A DNA stretch of 64,000 bases, taken from positions 248,001 through 312,000 of the forward strand of contig NW_020167533.1 of NCBI RefSeq assembly GCF_001641265.1, read 5' to 3'. Shown here piece after piece: positions 58,514 through 64,000 of the stretch. A program made the position numbers and the translations under genes. The notes below the pieces were generated by a model. The model did no database searches. It saw nothing but the letters and a program-made list of their open reading frames with translations, and was not told where the DNA came from. Source of the stretch: Pseudogymnoascus destructans. Lineage: Eukaryota; Ascomycota; Leotiomycetes; Thelebolales; Thelebolaceae. Each line of letters begins with the position of its first letter. Position 1 is the first letter of the stretch.

Positions 58514-59143
58514 CTACCCCCCTCCTGAGAGAGTGCTTTGTCCGCAAGGCACGCAGCTAGTATCATGTCTGCAACGTCTCCGAATCGTCTCCATATCGTC
58601 TCCGTGAACGGAGCGTTTCTTGTTATCATAATGTTGGCTGGTAATTGCATCCGGAACAACTTCGTTTGTCGTGCGCATCGGGAAGGTGCTTTGTTTGCCA
58701 CCGTAGTCATCCCGAGGTGGTATCGCGTTAGGGTCCGTGTGGCATGTGTGTGTGGTGAAACTGGAGTTCGCTTTTGTTGGATCTCACGTTCGTTCTTGGG
58801 GTCTGAAACAGTACCGGAAGGTGTCCGCTACCCGTTTGAGTAGAATTTTCGTAAAACGTGAAAGAAGAAGTGGCCGCGCTAACCTGATTCGGCATTCATT
58901 GTTGTAAGCCAACATTTGAGTATTCCGCTTCGCCCACTTCCTCTTGTTTTTACCTTACAACAACAACGCCAGCAACCCTCCCGCCCGAGACCAGTAAGTG
59001 GCCCCTCCCCGTCCGTTTGTTTATGATACTGATAGATTGTATAGTATACTCCAATCCAAAGAACGAGTAGGTGATGGGAGCGTGTTGGCGCGGTGTTGAT
59101 AACTTGTGCTGGGCTGACGGAATCACAGATTCCAAATTTGAAG
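58514..59143. other. Probable 3' body remnant of a retroelement
   Basis: Next to the LTR the minus strand reads into the polypurine tract with an open frame ending ADKALSQEGGSV, similar in style to retroelement 3' ends. Beyond about 58,900 nothing is recognised. No intact coding region. Confidence 0.35.
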
Positions 59144-59745
59144 ATGCCGGTTCCCACCCCCTCCGGGGCTCTTACTGTCGCCTTCCGTGTGCTCTGTTTG
59201 CGCTGCCTTCAGGCCAAAGCCCGTGGGATCCAGTCCCACGACTGCGTCTGGTCCCCAACCAGTTCAAAGTGTGGGTACTGCACGTCGCAGCACTCACCTT
59301 GCGTCCCGGTAGGTTTTCTTGTGGGGTTCAGAGTTTGGTTTGGTTGGCCATTGCTGACTTTGGTGAAAGCTGCCCTGGTTCCTTGGGGAAGAGTTTGCGG
59401 CCCTCCTGGCCGCCCAGAGCGTGCCAAAGTTCCGCTCCGAGGCAGAGCGTGACCTCTACGAGGAGGCACGTGCCACTCAGGCTGCCCTTGAGTTGGGGCT
59501 GGCCGTGAGTAGACCCCCTTCCCCTTGTGACTCGGTGTGGTTCTGATGCTGACTCTGGGCAGCAAATTCGGTCGTCGCTGCGCCGTCTCCGGATGGAAAA
59601 GGAGAGCGTTCCTGCTCTCTTGGGGGAGTTGGTGGCTGCTGTGGGCAAACTGCCCACCACTGCCACTCCCGCGGTCGCTCCGACTCGGGGTGATGGAAGG
59701 AGGGAGGGGGAGGATGGGGAAGTTGGGGCAGCCTATGGGGCCTAG
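59144..59745 (+). CDS. Small six-cysteine protein with helical tail, unknown function
   Basis: Three exons (59144-59308, 59370-59504, 59563-59745) give 160 aa. Both introns (61 and 58 nt) have GT..AG ends and fall between codons. The N-terminal 55 residues carry C18-x2-C21-x12-C34-x8-C43-x2-C46-x6-C53, a spacing like a permuted Zn2Cys6 cluster, likely metal-binding. Exons 2 and 3 code amphipathic helices (GEEFAALLAAQSVPKFRSEA, QIRSSLRRLRMEKESVPALL) and an acidic/Gly end. No family is named with certainty. Base composition is GC-rich, unlike the flanking AT-rich transposons. Several overlapping long frames, including a 232-codon antisense one, are judged shadows. It may be cargo of, or a host gene caught in, the mobile island. 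Confidence 0.5.
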
Positions 59746-60563
59746 GTGGGGGAAGACCTTGTGTCGGAGGGGACTCGGGCCTGGCCCTTCGCGTGGGGTC
59801 ACTTCAACCCTTCGTCTCTCATGGTGGTAGCCGCTTGTTGCGACACCGGTGAGACGTTTGGGAAGGGTGTGTAATGGTGGGTGCACCAGATGTGAGAATC
59901 TAGCCACCCAAGGAAGGGATAATTTTACTAAGACAACACACTGTCTTAGGAAACAGAGCCAAAGGGTTGTAGCTTAGACTATTCCACAACGCAGCAATCA
60001 GGTGTGTGATGTAGTGAAGTGGTTCAGACAAGTTGCAACAAATGTTGAGTCTGGGAACTCAGGGGTAAGTCAGGGTTAACACCTCACTGACTTTTCAGAA
60101 ACAAGGAGTAACAAGATGAATGCTTGGAAGCTTGTAAAAGACGTGGAAGTATGTGATAGTCGATTTACTGTATTGCCTGCTTGCCCTTTCTTAAGGAAAG
60201 GGCAATCCTATTTATGCCAAAGGAGTGTAGTTCTCTCATTTTCCATGACTTTCCATGACTAACCAGGCTTGGTAAATGTATTAGAAATCAAGTGCGACCC
60301 ACAACTAGCTTGCTAATCATGTAGCGAATGTAAGAGAATCCCATAGAACCATCTCTTGGGTTCCTAGCCTATAGGAAGTGAAAAGGAGGTCCAAGGTCAG
60401 AGTACCTATAGATAAATTATGTCATAACTTAACCAATCTTGTGGGTAACTAAGGAGCGATGACGTGTAATGAATCATAGAGGGTTGTAGATGCTTCTAGA
60501 GCTATCGTTCATGTTCCTAGGCCTCTAGTTGGTAGAGATATGCCATGTGGTAGTATTGGCCTA

Positions 60564-62705
60564 ACGTAGGTCGTGGCCATACCGGGGCCATGGCCATACC
60601 GGGATGGTGGGGTAAGCCACCCCTTCAAAATATGAGCAGCTTCAAAATAATTGAAAATAGTTCTACCATTACCATGCTAATTCATCTATATCACTGTCAA
60701 ATAGCTCCTCCTCACTCCCATCATCAATTAGATCAATTATAGATGTTGTAACTTGTGGAGTTGTTGATATTTTCGACTTTTGTGATGTAGCTGTTGTTGC
60801 TGCTTCTGCTTCTGCTACTTGCGACTGCAACTCCTCAGTTGTGATGTGGAATTGACCCTTCAAAACTGCTCTCTTGCCCTTATTTTGTACTCTGCGCTTC
60901 TGAATAATTGAGCGCAAGTTATCTGTCTCCCTTTGTTGTAGTATGTGGCATGTATTGAGCCGCTCTGTCTCATCTGCTAACTTATGAATATATCGCTTTG
61001 TAGGAGTGTTGAGAATGCCACGACTTATTGTAGAAGAGAGTACTGTATTTGCTTTGTGAAGTGTTGAAAAATCAGGTGGACTGCTGTTCAGAAATACTTT
61101 CTCAAAAATGTCATGCTCTGTTGGAGTCTTTGGCCGCACTATTACTGCATCTGTTGTAGGAAGCGTAGCTGCGCGGATAACTGTCTGCGGTTGAAATGGC
61201 TGTAGCCCACTCCCTCTCCAAGCAGAAGCTATATTTGAATTTGAAAATGCAGCTGCTCTTGCTTGTATGTATGCATCCATCCATTCTGCTTTCTGTATGC
61301 GTAGGAGCTGCGCCTCATTAAGGTGTGAGAGGGCTGTTGTGAGGTGTCTTTTCAAAGGTCCAAAAATTGCAACATCAAGTGGTTGGAGTATATGTGAGGT
61401 ATGTGGAGGTAGTATAAGGAGCGATATGCGATTCTGTATGCAGTGTGATATGAAGCTCCCACTTATATGGCTGTCATGGCCATCACAAATAAGGAGCCTT
61501 TGTTGTAGTTGTCCATTTGGAAGTGTTGCTTTTGCTCTTGTAGAAGGCTCAAAAACGCGTTTTAGCCACTCATATCCATGAAGATTGCTTGTCCATCCTT
61601 TTGTATTTGCTGAGAAGTGCCATTTGCTTATAACATCCTTTGGAATCCAGCTCTGTAGTACATTCTGTCCCTTGAAGATAATGAGGGGGTCGGTGGTTGT
61701 TCCATCCATGCAGATGCACTCAACAGCAGAGACCCATTCCTGCCTTCCTGGATGTGCCTGAAAACGTGTCCTAAGTGTAGAATCGACTATAATTCGTGTA
61801 GATTGCATTGTTCCAATTGAAAATCCAGTCTCATCCATGTTGTAGGTGTTGTAGTTTTCGATTTTTTGCTCTGTTGTGAGGCTCTTGTACGCGTCAAACC
61901 ACCCCTTCAACACCTGCTTTGTGACCCCATTCATCCTTTGTGCCTCAACCCTTCTTCCTAGCTTAACACGTAAGTTAGGATGCCTCTGAATGAACCGTGG
62001 CACCCAATCTTGCCCAAGTGGTAACTTAGGTAGTTGGAGTTGTGGTTGTTGAGTTTGTGTCTGTTGAGTTGGTCGGGTCTGCTGAGTTGGTCGGGACTGC
62101 TGAGTTGGTCGGGACTGCTGCTGAGCCGGTTGGTTTGATGGGGTCTGCCAAGCCACTAGTTAGAAATAGCCGAGTCTGCCAGTCTATGGCAGGTTTGATG
62201 GGTTGGTAGTTGACCTGACTGAGCTGGTCAACTAACTCTGTAGGTTGGCTCAGCTGGGTTTGGAAGACCCGACACTTGTTTGACCGCACTTCCTCTGCAA
62301 CCTCACGTAATATGCGATGGCTAGGAGCGTAACCACTTGCAGTAAGATTTTTGATCCATTTTAAAAGGGTCTTTTCTTGGGTTTGGGAGAGTAATTGATG
62401 TTTTAAATGTGCTTCTTTATGTGAGGTATGTCGCCCTTTAATGCGGCTAACAACTGTATCAGGCCTTAGATGTAAGGCCTTTGCAGCAGCATTTGCAGTT
62501 TTATATAAACCAGATTTTACTCCAGCTACTGCTTCAAGTATTAGAATATCGCGTTCTTGAGCTTTTAAACTCTGTTTGCGTACCATAATAATGGGGTAAT
62601 TGATAGGTTTGGTGTGTTGGTTGATGGGTTTGATGGGTTAGTTAAGTGCTCGCTTACCTCACCATCCCGGTATGGCCATGGCCCCGGTATGGCCACGACC
62701 TACGT
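60564..62705 (-). mobile_element. Complete pogo/Fot1-like transposon A, 2,142 bp
   Basis: Terminal inverted repeats of 54 bp with one mismatch, beginning ACGTAGGTCG and carrying TGGCCATACCGGG twice (60,574-60,586 and 60,591-60,603; mirrored at the right end). TA flanks both sides (60,562-60,563 and 62,706-62,707). It encodes one transposase on the minus strand. A near-identical truncated copy lies at 52,113, so the family moved recently. Confidence 0.95.
60669..62586 (-). CDS. Transposase of element A (psq/CENP-B HTH, DD35D)
   Basis: The N-terminal exon starts at ATG 62,586 (MVRKQSLKAQERDILILEAV; psq HTH TANAAAKALHLRPDTVVSRI). The second exon (62,144-60,669) is fully open, 492 codons with stop. 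It has a Gln/Thr/Arg-Pro linker, CENP-B-type HTH LGQDWVPRFIQRHPNLRVKL, and the catalytic DDE triad in NMDETGFSIG, ICDGHDSHIS and PLDVAIFGP, with 35 residues between the last two Asp. It ends with a basic then acidic tail. The splice donor used by sister copies (CAG|GTGAGC) is CAG|CTGAGC here (62,254/62,253). A downstream in-frame donor CAG|GTCAAC (62,215/62,214) could rescue it and give 615 aa; otherwise the protein stops early. Confidence 0.8.
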
Positions 62706-62707
62706 TA

Positions 62708-62948
62708 CCCCCTTAAGGAGGAGATTTTCTTAATAACTTGTTCAATGAGTGTCCAAATGATATGCCGTGATGTATGTAGCATAAACAGATGTAGTAGAAG
62801 AGTTTGCAGCAATCGTTGAGTAGTATTGCTTCTGTTGTTGATGTGATAAGCCAAGATATGTATGTTGACTTGTAGGTTTGAGGAGGAGATTTCTAAGTTT
62901 GCTCTTGAGTTTGATAGCAAACTGAGTGCAACGAATGTCAGTATGACA
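62708..62948. other. Stretch between transposon A and pol
   Basis: 241 bp, treated as the first part of the probable LTR described at 59,891-62,948. It is AT-rich, with TCCTCC/GGAGGA direct and inverted bits and no gene. Confidence 0.4.
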
Positions 62949-63002
62949 GGGTGGCTCCCGCAAGGGTTACGGTGGTGAGTGCGCCCTGGCTCGGAGGGTA
63001 TT

Positions 63003-64000
63003 TTAGTTTAGAGTCGCAGACAGCAACGACTCTGTTTCTTCCGCTTTGTCTTTCCCTCTGTGATCGTAGTTTTGTTCCTTTCCTGTCTCCCCTGCCGTAA
63101 CCCCTCCGAGTAGTTCTTGAGGTGGACCTGGTAAATCTGGGTATTCCGTATGAAACTCTCTGAGTTTCTGGGGAGAGTTCATGAAGTTTGACGCTGGGTA
63201 CCACTCTGGGTCCGGATCGTATTCGACCCAACTAACCCTGTATTGTAGTTGCTTCCAGTGGAGCCTTACGACGAGGATCTTTTCCACTTCCCATTCCTCT
63301 ACGCCATCTATCACTTCGCTGCTAGGCTCAGGCGAATCCTGACCAGGTAGGGGATTGTTCGGATCCTTCATGAGTACGTCTGGTGAGAACACATCGTGTA
63401 TTTGCGAACCGGTAGGTCGTTCCAATCGAAATGCATGCTCAATCCGTTCCGACATATATGGTCCGACCCATTGTTGGCCCAGCTTGCGGCTAGGACGAGA
63501 GCTTTTCAAATTTTTGGTCGATAGGTACACTCTATCTCCTACGTCCCAGTCGATGGCCCTTCGGCGTCAATTCGCGTGCTTAGACATTTCCTCTTGTGCC
63601 TTTGCCATGTTTTCCTTTGCGTGGACCCATGCGGTATGGTATGCATTCGGTCTGCCACCGCCTTGGCTTCCTCTCGGTTTAGGGTCTCCCGGGGGTTGGT
63701 GCTTTTCAGAGTGTTCCAATCCCAACTCGTACGCGGATCAGTTCCGTACTTGAGTCGGTAGGGGGTCATGCCAATGGATGCGTGGGGGAGTGTCATTTGC
63801 ACGCGGTCCATTATGGGGATGAGTTCGCTCCAGTTATCCTGATAATGGGATACAAAGGGCCTCAGTCTCTGATCAATGTATCGGTTCATGATTTCCGTCT
63901 GCCCGTCGCTCTGCTTATGATAGGCAGTCGACAGCTTAACCTTAATGCTGATAATTCGACAGAACTCTTGCCAAAAGGATGATACGAATTGGGGTCCGCG
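63003..64000 (-). pseudogene. Ty3/gypsy (chromovirus) pol 3' part: integrase and chromodomain, broken, runs off window
   Basis: Minus strand from the right edge. The integrase core end reads RGPQFVSSFWQEFC, LSTAYHKQSDGQTEIMNRYI and ASIGMTPYRLKYG. The GPY/F-type module is VYLSTKNLKSSRPSRKLGQQ then WVGPYMSERI, and a chromodomain follows (WEVEKILVVRLHWKQLQYRV, WYPASNF). The stop is at 63,003-63,005. Two defects are visible: a frameshift near 63,640 and an in-frame TGA at 63,567-63,569 inside HAN*RRRAIDWDVGD. This copy cannot make a full Pol protein. Reverse transcriptase and gag would lie beyond the window. Confidence 0.9.

Larger units (their letters stand above)
59891..62948 (-). mobile_element. 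Probable 0.9-kb LTR of the gypsy element, split by transposon A
   Basis: Read on the minus strand, the sequence after the pol stop starts TGTCATACTG (62,948) and, after removing transposon A and one TA, runs about 914 bp to GATTCTCACA (59,891). The ends are TG..CA with the imperfect inverted pair TGTCA/TGTGA. Inside are a TATA-like GGCATAAATAGG and pyrimidine-rich tracts. Directly after it comes TCTGGTGCACCCACC, which looks like a primer binding site. No second LTR copy lies in the window to confirm it. Confidence 0.4.

Noticed and set aside
59209..59907. 232-codon minus frame in the mobile island
   Set aside because: It begins with GTG, is Pro/Arg/His-rich, and is antisense to the spliced six-cysteine gene, which has clean introns.

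Overview
The window is nuclear DNA of a filamentous ascomycete (Pezizomycotina; a leotiomycete is plausible, the genus cannot be fixed from sequence alone). The evidence is many short introns of about 45-65 nt with GT..AG ends and CTAAC/CTGAC branch motifs, compact single-copy housekeeping genes, divergent gene pairs on short shared promoters, and protein sequences typical of this group. Most gene models were rebuilt by joining exons so that family motifs stay in frame. Totals that close in frame at the family's usual length (for example 209 aa for Ypt6/Rab6, 258 aa for Vma8, 99 aa for Atp17) support them.

Left and middle part (1-51,865) is a dense housekeeping region. In order: Kei1 (IPC synthase subunit, +), Nop53 (60S biogenesis, -), Ypt6/Rab6 (+) with a long GGG-rich 7-bp minisatellite straight after its stop, sulfite reductase beta subunit (+), a large RGG-rich protein of unknown function (-), Atp17 (-) / NDUFS4 (+), a class I/II aminotransferase (-), MCM6 (-) / Pol32 (+), a GH125/Mug157 mannosidase (-), Esa1 (-) / Rex4 (+), RNase H2 subunit C (+), Rad18 (+), CHMP7-type ESCRT-III protein (-), Trs85 (-) / CCA-adding enzyme (+), Tti2 (+), Fig4 (-) / U2B'' (+), and Vma8 (-) / Syf1 (+). 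Replication and repair genes are over-represented (MCM6, Pol32, RNase H2C, Rad18). MCM6 and Pol32 share a 422-bp promoter with two MluI cell-cycle boxes.

Right part (51,860-64,000) is a transposon island that begins inside the last codons of SYF1. It is a nest of Fot1/pogo-type DNA transposons (TA target duplication, psq/CENP-B DNA-binding domain, DD35D transposase), a 495-bp fold-back MITE, a 269-bp LTR, a probable 0.9-kb LTR split by a complete 2,142-bp transposon, and a broken chromodomain Ty3/gypsy pol running off the right edge. The DNA transposon ends share one layout in all five terminus types seen: a 10-nt outer terminus followed by two copies of a type-specific motif at an exact 17-bp period. 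One full transposon sits exactly at the centre of a roughly 0.9-kb-arm inverted duplication. A spliced gene for a small six-cysteine protein (59,144-59,745) lies within this island and is not explained by the recognised elements.
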